From a virus, in the IMG/VR virus record IMGVR_UViG_3300023174_000169, positions 1 through 63,271 of that record: 63,271 nucleotides of DNA. One strand, written 5' to 3'. The first letter of the stretch is position 1. Every line of letters starts with the position of its first letter. The notes beneath the pieces were generated by a model that worked only from the letters and a program-made list of their open reading frames with translations, searched no databases and was not told where the DNA came from. A program made the position numbers and the translations under genes. Below are positions 1-6,765 of the stretch, piece by piece.

Positions 1-57
1 AATGTCGAAAAAGACGATCAAACGAATGGCAAAAACAACATCCTGAAAGAACCAATC

Positions 58-255
58 ATGAAAAATACACAACCTAACTCTTGGACATTGACTGTCAAAG
101 ATGATCCCGAAACAGGTGACGCAATACTGATCTTCCCTCCAGACTTGCTAGAACAAGCAGGATGGAAAGAAGGTGATACTTTAAATTGGATCGACCAAAA
201 AGACGGTAGTTGGCGTTTGGAAAAGGTTGACAAGTCTGTTGAAAAGAGTGTATAA
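58..255 (+). CDS. small conserved phage protein, AbrB/MazE-like fold suspected
   Basis: A 65-residue protein with the pattern DDPETGDAILIFPPDLL, then GWKEGDTLNW, then a short WRLEK strand. This resembles small proteins common in marine T4-like phages whose shape recalls the swapped-hairpin AbrB/SpoVT DNA-binding fold (family knowledge; the DNA-binding role is inference). The reading frame is open to the window edge, so a longer form starting upstream is possible; ATG at 58 was chosen because homologous proteins are about this size. Its last codons overlap the promoter of the next gene: the stop TAA lies inside the -10 hexamer. Confidence 0.6.
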   Translation: MKNTQPNSWTLTVKDDPETGDAILIFPPDLLEQAGWKEGDTLNWIDQKDGSWRLEKVDKSVEKSV

Positions 256-256
256 T
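227..256 (+). promoter_or_regulatory. sigma70-type promoter (TTGACA, 18 nt, TATAAT)
   Basis: A perfect TTGACA at 227-232 and a perfect TATAAT at 251-256 are separated by 18 bases. The predicted transcription start (about 262-263) falls on the ATG of the following gene, so the message would have essentially no leader. The promoter is embedded in the 3' end of the preceding gene. It is probably read by the unmodified host polymerase early in infection (inference). Confidence 0.75.
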
Positions 257-261
257 ATACT

Positions 262-1116
262 ATGAGCAAAATTAAAATCGCAGAGCTGTTTTACAGTATA
301 CAAGGTGAAGGACGCTATATGGGTGTGCCTTCTGTTTTCTTACGCACATTTGGCTGTAACTTCAAGTGTGCTGGCTTTGGTATGCCACGTGGCGAACTAA
401 GCACAGAAGTTGAAGCCATTGCAGAACGTGTTGCAGAATTTAAAGATTACAATGAACTGCCATTAGTATCAACTGGCTGTGACAGTTATGCTAGTTGGGA
501 TCCTCGATTTAAAGACCTAAGTCCAATGCTTACAAGCGATGCTATTGCAGATCGCATTATGGAAATACTTCCATACAATGAATGGCTAGATGAACATTTA
601 GTTATCACAGGTGGAGAACCATTGTTAGGTTGGCAACGTGCTTATCCAGAGTTGTTAGATAATCCCAAGATGGCAGGCTTGAAAGAGATCACGTTTGAAA
701 CAAACGGTACTCAAAAATTATCACCAGAATTTAAAGATTATCTTGTACAATGGCAAATGCCTAACATAGATTTTGCTAGAGAAATTACATTTTCAGTAAG
801 TGCTAAACTTCCGTGTAGTGGTGAGAAGTGGGAAGAAGCTATCCTTCCAGAAGTTGTTTGTGAGTACGAAGAAGTTGGTACAGCCTACTTGAAGTTTGTT
901 ATTGCTACGGAAGAAGATCGTGATTATGCTCTTAAAGCCGCAAGCGAATATCGTGCCGCAGGATTTAAAGGGCATGTGTACCTAATGCCAGTGGGCGGCG
1001 TTGAAAGTGTCTACGCACTAAACAACAAGGCTGTGGCTATTATGGCTATGAAACACGGTTTAAGATATAGTGATAGACTGCAGGTGCCGTTATTTAAAAA
1101 TGAATGGGGAACCTAA
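262..1116 (+). CDS. queE: QueE-like 7-carboxy-7-deazaguanine synthase (radical SAM)
   Basis: The protein opens with the QueE signature FYSIQGEGRYMGVPSVF and RTFGCNFKC, and carries the radical SAM GGEP motif in VITGGEPLLGW. QueE converts 6-carboxytetrahydropterin to 7-carboxy-7-deazaguanine, a precursor of queuosine and of 7-deazaguanine bases that some phages put in their DNA. The usual cluster motif CX3CX2C is interrupted: Cys32 and Cys36 are adjacent as expected, but the third cysteine seems to be Cys73 in GCDSYASW, which matches the family's CDT..W segment, after a 36-residue insertion. No queC, queD, folE or DNA-transglycosylase gene is in this window. No leader or ribosome-binding site precedes the ATG. 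The length (284) is longer than bacterial QueE (about 220), explained mainly by the insertion. Confidence 0.85.
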   Translation: MSKIKIAELFYSIQGEGRYMGVPSVFLRTFGCNFKCAGFGMPRGELSTEVEAIAERVAEFKDYNELPLVSTGCDSYASWDPRFKDLSPMLTSDAIADRIMEILPYNEWLDEHLVITGGEPLLGWQRAYPELLDNPKMAGLKEITFETNGTQKLSPEFKDYLVQWQMPNIDFAREITFSVSAKLPCSGEKWEEAILPEVVCEYEEVGTAYLKFVIATEEDRDYALKAASEYRAAGFKGHVYLMPVGGVESVYALNNKAVAIMAMKHGLRYSDRLQVPLFKNEWGT

Positions 1117-1556
1117 TGAAAAAATTTGTAGAAAAATTATTTGGCATTGACAAAATTAAAGCAGAAACTGCGGCTGCTGTAAAGCTAGCAGAGGAATCAA
1201 CAAAACTTGCTAAAGATGCTGTTGATGCCGCAGAACGTGCCAAGGCTGCTGAAGAACTTGCTCGAATGAATCCAAAAGATCGTGCAACCAAATTAAAAGA
1301 GCCGTGGGTTGGTGTACTTGAAACTCACGTAAACAAAGACAATATTCGCAACGGTTTTTTTGAGCTTGACTGGAACGACCTTTTTGTGTTAAAATTAAAA
1401 CAAGAAGGATATGGTTTTGATGGCGACAAAGATGAAGAAATTGTTGATCGTTGGTTCCGTGAACTTTGTGCCAATGTTGTAGTAGATGGTGATTTTGGCG
1501 GCCCTGTAAATACAGGTGTTATTGACATTAAAAGCGTAAAAAGAAATAATCAATGA
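1116..1556 (+). CDS. conserved hypothetical protein with N-terminal coiled coil
   Basis: The 146-residue product has an Ala/Lys/Glu-rich helical N-terminus (about residues 10-55, AETAAAVKLAEESTKLAKDA) followed by a compact acidic domain with WVGVLETH and FFELDWNDLFV. It resembles a family conserved in marine T4-like phages without known function. The start at 1116 is preferred over an in-frame ATG at 1104 because GGGGA sits 5 bases before it and its ATG overlaps the stop of queE (TAATG), which suggests translational coupling. Confidence 0.6.
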   Translation: MKKFVEKLFGIDKIKAETAAAVKLAEESTKLAKDAVDAAERAKAAEELARMNPKDRATKLKEPWVGVLETHVNKDNIRNGFFELDWNDLFVLKLKQEGYGFDGDKDEEIVDRWFRELCANVVVDGDFGGPVNTGVIDIKSVKRNNQ

Positions 1557-2563
1557 ACTATATTTTAGTAGATACAGCAAACACATTTTTTCGTGCTAGA
1601 CACGTTATCAACGGAGACGCTGATATCAAACTAGGCATGGCCTTTCATATCACGCTAAACAGTATTAAAAAAGCATGGCAGCAATTTAACGGCAGTCATG
1701 TCGTATTCTGCTTAGAAGGTCGCTCGTGGCGCAAAGACTACTACAAGCCCTACAAGGCGCAACGTGCCGCTAGTCGTGCCGCCCATACAGAGCGTGAAGC
1801 AGAAGAAGAAAAAGTGTTTTGGGAAGCATTTGACACTTTTAAAGATTTTATTACAGATAAAACAAACTGTACTGTGCTACAAAATCCACGACTAGAAGCA
1901 GACGATTTAATTGCTGGCTTTATTCAAAGCCATCCAAACGATAATCATATTATCATTAGCACAGACACAGATTTTGTACAATTGATTGCTCCAAATGTAA
2001 CGCAATACAACGGTGTTATGGAACATGTTATTACACATGAAGGAATCTTTGATGACAAGGGCAAGAGAATTATCGACAAGAAAACTAAAGAACCGAAAGC
2101 AATCCCAAATCCAGAATGGCTCTTGTTCGAAAAATGTATGCGTGGTGATACCAGTGATAATGTCTTCTCGGCGTATCCAGGTGTGCGTACTAAAGGCACA
2201 AGCAAAAAAGTGGGTCTTACTGAAGCGTTCGAAGACCGTAAAGGCCGCGGATATGCGTGGAACAATCTCATGCTTCAGAGATGGACTGACCATGAAGGTA
2301 AAGAACACAGAGTCTTAGAAGATTACGAACGCAATCGCCGTCTCATCGATCTAAATCATCAGCCCGACGACATTAAACAAATTATTTCTGATACCATTAC
2401 AACTGCAACTGGTGCAAATAAAAATGTTAGCCAGGTAGGCATTAGACTTATTAAATTTTGTAATCTTTATGATCTTAAAAAGATTGCCGATCAGGCACAG
2501 GCGTATGCTGAACCATTAAATGCAAGATATGTAAATGAAGTAACTGTTGGAGAAACCGTATGA
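1553..2563 (+). CDS. rnh: T4 RNase H-like 5'-3' exonuclease (FEN family)
   Basis: The protein shows FEN/PIN-nuclease acidic motifs in order: ILVDTANTFFRARH at the N-terminus, LEADDLIAGF near residue 115, IISTDTDFVQLI near 135 and GDTSDNVFSAYPGVRTKG near 200, the last fitting the metal site and helix-3-turn-helix. T4 RNase H removes RNA primers from lagging-strand fragments during phage DNA replication. Its length (336) is near that of T4 RNase H (305). It overlaps the preceding gene by 4 bases and the following one by 4 bases, so it sits in a coupled operon. Confidence 0.88.
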   Translation: MNYILVDTANTFFRARHVINGDADIKLGMAFHITLNSIKKAWQQFNGSHVVFCLEGRSWRKDYYKPYKAQRAASRAAHTEREAEEEKVFWEAFDTFKDFITDKTNCTVLQNPRLEADDLIAGFIQSHPNDNHIIISTDTDFVQLIAPNVTQYNGVMEHVITHEGIFDDKGKRIIDKKTKEPKAIPNPEWLLFEKCMRGDTSDNVFSAYPGVRTKGTSKKVGLTEAFEDRKGRGYAWNNLMLQRWTDHEGKEHRVLEDYERNRRLIDLNHQPDDIKQIISDTITTATGANKNVSQVGIRLIKFCNLYDLKKIADQAQAYAEPLNARYVNEVTVGETV

Positions 2564-3036
2564 CACACATACAAGCAAAACCAATCATTGAAAACAAATT
2601 CTGGATTGTCGAACAAGACGGCGAGAAGATTGCCACTCTAAGAAAAATTGAAGATGAAAAATTTGTTCTAAGCAATGTAACTGGTATTAAAATTTATGAT
2701 AACAAAGAAAGTCTTACAAAGCAATTTGGTAAAGATTTCTTTGTAGTTAAAATTCTTAAAGAAAGCAACGACTCGTTGCCAACTGAGGTACATGGATATC
2801 CGTGTTCGGTGATTCCTCATAACTCAATGTTTGATGTACAAAGAAAGTTACCACTGTTTACAAAGAGTGGTGATTCAAAAAGTTTATATTGTTCAGGTTA
2901 TTATGTAATTAGATTTGATAAAGGTTGGGTTAAATCATTTTGTCCTAAACTTATCACATTACAAAGATACGAATATAAAGGTCCGTTTAAAACAGAACTT
3001 GAAATGAAACAGGTACTTACTAATGTCTCAAAATAA
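2560..3036 (+). CDS. conserved hypothetical protein of marine T4-like phages
   Basis: A 158-residue protein with the distinctive stretches LPLFTKS, GYYVIRFDKGWVKSFCPKL and YKGPFKTELEMK. I recognise this as a family that recurs beside RNase H in marine T4-like phages, but its function is unknown. In T4 the genes after rnh are dsbA, 33, 59 and 32 (late transcription and replication-recombination), so a role in those processes is possible by position only. It overlaps rnh by 4 bases and the next gene by 14. Confidence 0.65.
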   Translation: MTHIQAKPIIENKFWIVEQDGEKIATLRKIEDEKFVLSNVTGIKIYDNKESLTKQFGKDFFVVKILKESNDSLPTEVHGYPCSVIPHNSMFDVQRKLPLFTKSGDSKSLYCSGYYVIRFDKGWVKSFCPKLITLQRYEYKGPFKTELEMKQVLTNVSK

Positions 3037-3271
3037 TCTACCGGCTAATTTGCCTAGTGTTGATAGACTAATACAAAGAGTAAATGTTGCTGAAAGAAGC
3101 CAACAAAAAGAAGTACGCATTACAATACAAGAAGCAAAAGAACTTACGCAAGAGTTAGCTATCATGACAGCTAAACTTGGCAAAACAGTTCAAGAAATAC
3201 ACGAAATGCTATCACAGATACGTGATAACACACAAAACGTTGAAGTAAAATTTGACGGTGGAAGCTTCTAA
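3023..3271 (+). CDS. small coiled-coil protein, function unknown
   Basis: An 82-residue, charged protein; residues 12-70 look helical with heptad-like leucines and isoleucines (EAKELTQELAIMTAKLGKTV). It overlaps the previous gene by 14 bases and is last in the run before a late promoter. It could be a small transcription accessory factor of the gp33 or dsbA type by its place after rnh, but no sequence motif shows this. Confidence 0.5.
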   Translation: MSQNNLPANLPSVDRLIQRVNVAERSQQKEVRITIQEAKELTQELAIMTAKLGKTVQEIHEMLSQIRDNTQNVEVKFDGGSF

Positions 3272-3276
3272 AAAGG

Positions 3277-3284
3277 TATAAATA
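3277..3284 (+). promoter_or_regulatory. T4-type late promoter core TATAAATA
   Basis: A perfect TATAAATA lies in the short gap between two genes, 28 bases before the ATG at 3313. This is the sequence recognised by the gp55 sigma factor encoded later in the window. The predicted transcript starts near 3290 and has a leader of about 23 bases. Confidence 0.75.
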
Positions 3285-3312
3285 TATACGTGGTTATTTG
3301 GAACACGTATAT

Positions 3313-3597
3313 ATGAGCAGACCTAAACCTAAAGTGATACTTGAACATGCAAATAAGGAAACTTTCAAAATTGAACAAATTCTTGAAAGCGAAGCTATTT
3401 GGGCAGTGTTCTACAAAGAACAGCCTTTTAATCTTAAAAGCGGAAGTCTTGTGGCCAGCTATCCAGGACCAAAGTACAAGAAGGTTAGCTTTTCTAATCC
3501 CGGTCACGCACACAACTTGGCAAAGAAATTAAACAAACTTTTTAAGACAACGGATTTTGAAGTTTATAAATTATCACAAGGCGAAAAACTAAAATGA
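3313..3597 (+). CDS. conserved hypothetical protein of marine T4-like phages
   Basis: A 94-residue basic protein with SYPGPKYKKVSFSNPGHA and LAKKLNKLFKTTDFEVYKL, a highly conserved block in marine T4-like phages; function unknown. ATG at 3313 (MSRPKPKV) is preferred to an in-frame TTG at 3298 because homologous proteins start with this sequence. It is the first gene after a perfect late promoter and overlaps the next gene by 4 bases, so late expression is likely. Confidence 0.65.
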   Translation: MSRPKPKVILEHANKETFKIEQILESEAIWAVFYKEQPFNLKSGSLVASYPGPKYKKVSFSNPGHAHNLAKKLNKLFKTTDFEVYKLSQGEKLK

Positions 3598-3998
3598 CCA
3601 ATATCAAGGATACCTATACCTTGGTATTCTTGAAAGCAGCTGGCGAAACTGCAGATACCAATGCTGTTGAAAAAGTAAAGAATCATTGGTGGTTAAACTT
3701 ACGCAATAAAGATGAAGGTGGACTACGACTCACTGATCTAGGTCTCAAGTTTATCAAAGAGCGAGCAGATATCAAAGCATACGATATCAAACTTCCAAAA
3801 GAAATAAAAATAACTCCACAAATTCTAGTATGGTTAGACCAATTTATCAATGCCCCTTGGCATCTTGATAAAGGTGTCATAACTGTTCTTTCAGAAAAAG
3901 CAGCTTTTGAATTGTATCTATTTTCAGGCGATGTTAGAAAAATGGGTCATGCAAAAGCAATGTCAAAACGTCTTAGCCAAGAATCCCACCCCCTGTAA
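3594..3998 (+). CDS. hypothetical protein
   Basis: A 134-residue soluble protein with no motif I can assign. It contains WWLNLRNKDEGGLRLTDLGL and YDIKLPKEIKITPQILVWL, reading like a winged or mixed alpha/beta small domain. It overlaps the preceding gene by 4 bases and so probably shares its late transcript. Similar proteins occur in marine T4-like phages in this neighbourhood (recollection, not searched). Confidence 0.55.
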   Translation: MTNIKDTYTLVFLKAAGETADTNAVEKVKNHWWLNLRNKDEGGLRLTDLGLKFIKERADIKAYDIKLPKEIKITPQILVWLDQFINAPWHLDKGVITVLSEKAAFELYLFSGDVRKMGHAKAMSKRLSQESHPL

Positions 3999-4006
3999 TT
4001 TCACTT

Positions 4007-4014
4007 TATAAATA
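4007..4014 (+). promoter_or_regulatory. T4-type late promoter core TATAAATA, leaderless
   Basis: A perfect TATAAATA ends 7 bases before the ATG at 4022. With the normal T4 late spacing the transcript would start at about 4020, leaving almost no leader before the coding sequence. Confidence 0.65.
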
Positions 4015-4021
4015 TCATACT

Positions 4022-4291
4022 ATGTTTGATTTAAACCCTCTTGATGTTTTAGAAAAAAGAAAGGTAGATCGTCTACCCGAGCACTTTTCCAAAATTTTTA
4101 TTTCTGATAGAGATTTTTTCTACAATGAAATGGAAGATTGGATTAGGAGTAAGTTACGTGGCAGATATGCTATTAAACAAATTCCTAATCTTGACAAAGA
4201 TGGTAAACTAAAAACTTCTACGTTTGTAGGGTTCGAAGATGAAAAAGAACTAACATTTTTTATGTTAGCATGTCCAAAATTTAGGAGATAA
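4022..4291 (+). CDS. hypothetical protein
   Basis: An 89-residue protein without recognised motifs; it has a basic centre (MEDWIRSKLRGRYAIKQIPN) and ends in LACPKFRR. No Shine-Dalgarno precedes its ATG, and the late promoter at 4007-4014 would start transcription at the start codon. One base separates it from the next gene. Confidence 0.55.
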   Translation: MFDLNPLDVLEKRKVDRLPEHFSKIFISDRDFFYNEMEDWIRSKLRGRYAIKQIPNLDKDGKLKTSTFVGFEDEKELTFFMLACPKFRR

Positions 4292-4292
4292 C

Positions 4293-4514
4293 ATGACAGA
4301 AGAATTGAAACAAGAAGCTCCTGCTCAAGAAGCAGCACCCGCAACAGATGCTCCACAAGCACCCGATTTGAATATCAATGATTTAAATGCTCTCAAAAGC
4401 ATAATTGATGTTGCTACACAACGTGGCGCATTCAAAGCAGCCGAAATGGAAGCTGTTGGTAAAGTATATAACCGATTGAATACATTCCTCGATTCAGTCA
4501 CTAAAAAGGAATAA
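4293..4514 (+). CDS. small conserved hypothetical protein
   Basis: A 73-residue protein with an Ala/Pro/Gln-rich N-terminal third and the conserved segment LNINDLNALKSIIDVATQRG followed by EMEAVGKVYNRL. This segment recurs in a small protein family of marine T4-like phages with no known function. A good ribosome-binding site (AGGAGA) precedes it by 6 bases. Confidence 0.6.
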   Translation: MTEELKQEAPAQEAAPATDAPQAPDLNINDLNALKSIIDVATQRGAFKAAEMEAVGKVYNRLNTFLDSVTKKE

Positions 4515-4516
4515 AA

Positions 4517-5143
4517 ATGAAAACATTAAAGCACATTGGTAGAATTAAAAATACAGGGGCGAAAGTTGTTGTTGCGTTTAGAACACTTCCTGGAGATTCA
4601 GCATCCGCATTGGTACTAGGTGCCAATACCTTAAATGATTCCTATCATGATGCTTTGATGACTCTTCTTGAGACTGATCAAGCACAAGATGCATTTGAGT
4701 TTGGTGAAATGCTACATATCCGTATGTTCCCAGATGGTCGTCCAATGCTTAAAGCATTACAACAAGATGGCCGTTTACAAAAGGTAGCAACAGATAACGT
4801 TATTATGACTCCGTCAACTAATAGCGAAATTCAATTGTCCGAATTAAATGTATTGATTGCAGAACAACGCAACTGTTCAATTGACGACTTGTGTAATTTT
4901 GTTGCAGGAGCTCCGGCAAAAACTACAACAAAAAAATCAGAACCAGCTAAAGTAGAAAGTGAAGCTGCTGCCCCATTAGTTGCTACAGAAGGCGCAGTTC
5001 TTAGCGATACTGACATTGCTAAAAATTATCGTAGTCAAGCAGATGCTATGTATAAAGAAGCAGCAAGACTACGTAAACAAGCAGACGAGTTAGATCCACC
5101 TAAGAAGAAAGCAACTAAAGCAGCTGAAACTGAAAGTGCCTAA
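4517..5143 (+). CDS. conserved phage protein with C-terminal coiled coil
   Basis: A 208-residue protein. The N-terminal domain (about residues 1-130) has VVVAFRTLPGDSASALV and LSELNVLIAEQRNCSIDDL, a pattern conserved in marine T4-like phages. An Ala/Lys/Glu linker follows, then a helical C-terminus (SQADAMYKEAARLRKQADEL). Function unknown. It lies 2 bases after the previous gene and overlaps the next by 8 bases, so the block 4022-5441 is likely one transcript. Confidence 0.6.
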   Translation: MKTLKHIGRIKNTGAKVVVAFRTLPGDSASALVLGANTLNDSYHDALMTLLETDQAQDAFEFGEMLHIRMFPDGRPMLKALQQDGRLQKVATDNVIMTPSTNSEIQLSELNVLIAEQRNCSIDDLCNFVAGAPAKTTTKKSEPAKVESEAAAPLVATEGAVLSDTDIAKNYRSQADAMYKEAARLRKQADELDPPKKKATKAAETESA

Positions 5144-5441
5144 AAAATTGTTTAAGCCGCCAACACACATTGTAAAGAAGTGGCCGGAGGTGTTCGAAGA
5201 TTTATACATGAACACCATGCCGGTCGCCTATCTCAATTCTATTAAATTAGAATTTAAAAATGGGCGAGTTTGGGAGATACGTGTTCCCGACCTGTTGGCC
5301 AAAGCAGAAGCTGATGATGTAGCTGATAAACTTCTAGATATATTTCAAGAATACAATGAAGAAATTAGTAAACTAGATTTTGAAATTGATGTTGAAAAAT
5401 TGAAAGAAGATATTGCAAAAGAAACCAAAAAGTTTTTATAA
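5136..5441 (+). CDS. conserved hypothetical protein
   Basis: A 101-residue protein with KKWPEVFEDLYMNTMPVAYL, an FKNGRVWEIRVPDLL strand pair and an acidic helical end (DFEIDVEKLKEDIAKE). It belongs to a family that accompanies the preceding gene in marine T4-like phages; function unknown. Its last 6 bases overlap the end of the convergent minus-strand gene, and there is no terminator between them. Confidence 0.6.
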   Translation: MPKKLFKPPTHIVKKWPEVFEDLYMNTMPVAYLNSIKLEFKNGRVWEIRVPDLLAKAEADDVADKLLDIFQEYNEEISKLDFEIDVEKLKEDIAKETKKFL

Positions 5442-6056
5442 TTTTATTTGGGGGTGAGCATTTATAAAATCGTCTTTATAAAACTCTACTCGTTTCATAA
5501 AGAATTTTAAATTTTTATAAAGGCTAATAGATTCATTGTATTCAATAATGTCAATTTCGCTACTCTTAGGAACCCCAATTTGAAACATTGGGGTTTCTTT
5601 TCTTTTTAATATCCACAATTTTTTAAACCCTTTGTTATAATCTATATTCCTTTTTGCTGTTTGGTATTCTAGATGTCCAGGATAGCCGTTTGATTTAGAA
5701 TAATTTACTGCTAGTTCTTGTTCAACTGATTCCCATGAGTATACATATTTAGAAATATTCGGTATGTCCTCAATAGGTAGTGTAGAAAACAAATAGGCAG
5801 TTATTGTTTGTTGTTTAGCGAAAACCGATGCATATAATCTATTATAGCCCGGATGTATTGAAAACTTATCTAGTTCAGGATAATAATTGACTGTTATAGG
5901 ATCTATATTATCTTGAGAAACAAATTTATAGATATTATAAAATTTATTTAAATTAGTTTTAGAAGATATAAAATCTTCTAATTTAATCCAAACATCTGGT
6001 AATATTTCTTTGTCCGATTCTGGAACTTTGAGAACAATCAAATAACTATAAATCAT
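5436..6056 (-). CDS. hypothetical protein, weak ParB-like motif
   Basis: A 206-residue protein. The segment YPELDKFSIHPGYNRLYAS recalls the (H/N)PG.NR.A pattern of ParB/Srx-type nucleotide-binding domains, but the match is short and the assignment is weak. It is the last gene of the minus-strand accessory block and overlaps the SGNH-like gene upstream by 11 bases, so it is probably part of the same modification cluster. Confidence 0.5.
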   Translation of the reverse strand: MIYSYLIVLKVPESDKEILPDVWIKLEDFISSKTNLNKFYNIYKFVSQDNIDPITVNYYPELDKFSIHPGYNRLYASVFAKQQTITAYLFSTLPIEDIPNISKYVYSWESVEQELAVNYSKSNGYPGHLEYQTAKRNIDYNKGFKKLWILKRKETPMFQIGVPKSSEIDIIEYNESISLYKNLKFFMKRVEFYKDDFINAHPQIKL

Positions 6057-6765
6057 AATGTTCTTTAAGATAGGGCACCATTATTTCTGTTGTCCACTTT
6101 GCATGACCTGCTTCATTGTGATGCCCGGTCTCAGTTACAGTTTCTTTAGCAACATTATTCAACCATGAGGAAAATGCTTCACCAACATAATTTGAATTTT
6201 CTTCGATGTGTTTTATTAAAATTGGCATTTGGTCCAAAGAAATATTGTCCCATCTCTTTGAAAACAAAGATGTTGTTGCATCTTCAAACCAACAAAATTT
6301 ACACTTATGAGATTTTAATGTATATATTATTCCTGCCATATATCCAAGCCATGTTCGTGCCCAGTGTTCGTCTGAAGTAAGTTTACCGTAGAATAATTGT
6401 AATCCAGTGTGTGCCTTTCCGCCTTGATATTCAAGAGCATCTGGACTTTGGATATTGATTCTTTTAACTGCCGGCAGGCCAATATCTTGTAAAAGTACGA
6501 ATCGGTGAGTTATTGAACTAACCTGTACTATAACTATATCATCTTTTTGTTCTTTTGTTTTTGTGATACAATAATTTAGAACATTGTGATATATTTCATC
6601 TATTGGGCTACCGCAATGGGATCTATTTTCTACTTCAATTCCTAATTCTCTAGATACCAATGCAGGCCACGCATAGTTACTAGGTGTATCTATATCAACA
6701 GCTGACCAGTCGCTAAGTCCATGACCAACGCTATGACTGGTTCCAAATACTACAATCTTAGGCAT
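6046..6765 (-). CDS. SGNH/GDSL-like hydrolase
   Basis: The 239-residue protein begins IVVFGTSHSVGHGL, where Gly8-Thr9-Ser10 stands in the place of the GDS nucleophile motif of SGNH hydrolases, and ends with TGHHNEAGHAKW (about 213-224), where the catalytic histidine block usually lies (DxxH, here ExxH). Such enzymes remove or transfer acyl groups on glycans or proteins. The gene shares one base with the radical SAM gene upstream, which links it to the same pathway. Substrate unknown. Confidence 0.6.
   Translation of the reverse strand: MPKIVVFGTSHSVGHGLSDWSAVDIDTPSNYAWPALVSRELGIEVENRSHCGSPIDEIYHNVLNYCITKTKEQKDDIVIVQVSSITHRFVLLQDIGLPAVKRINIQSPDALEYQGGKAHTGLQLFYGKLTSDEHWARTWLGYMAGIIYTLKSHKCKFCWFEDATTSLFSKRWDNISLDQMPILIKHIEENSNYVGEAFSSWLNNVAKETVTETGHHNEAGHAKWTTEIMVPYLKEHYDL

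Noticed and set aside
1-46. A short frame at 2-46 as a separate peptide gene
   Set aside because: It is only 14 codons, has no visible start context because of the window edge, and may be the tail of nothing.
262-480. QueE as a dead enzyme for lack of a third cluster cysteine
   Set aside because: GCDSYASW further on supplies a cysteine in the correct family context, so an insertion explains it better.
3298-3312. TTG start at 3298 for the conserved gene after the late promoter
   Set aside because: The ATG at 3313 gives the MSRPKP start I know from related proteins, and the TTG lies very close to the predicted transcript start.
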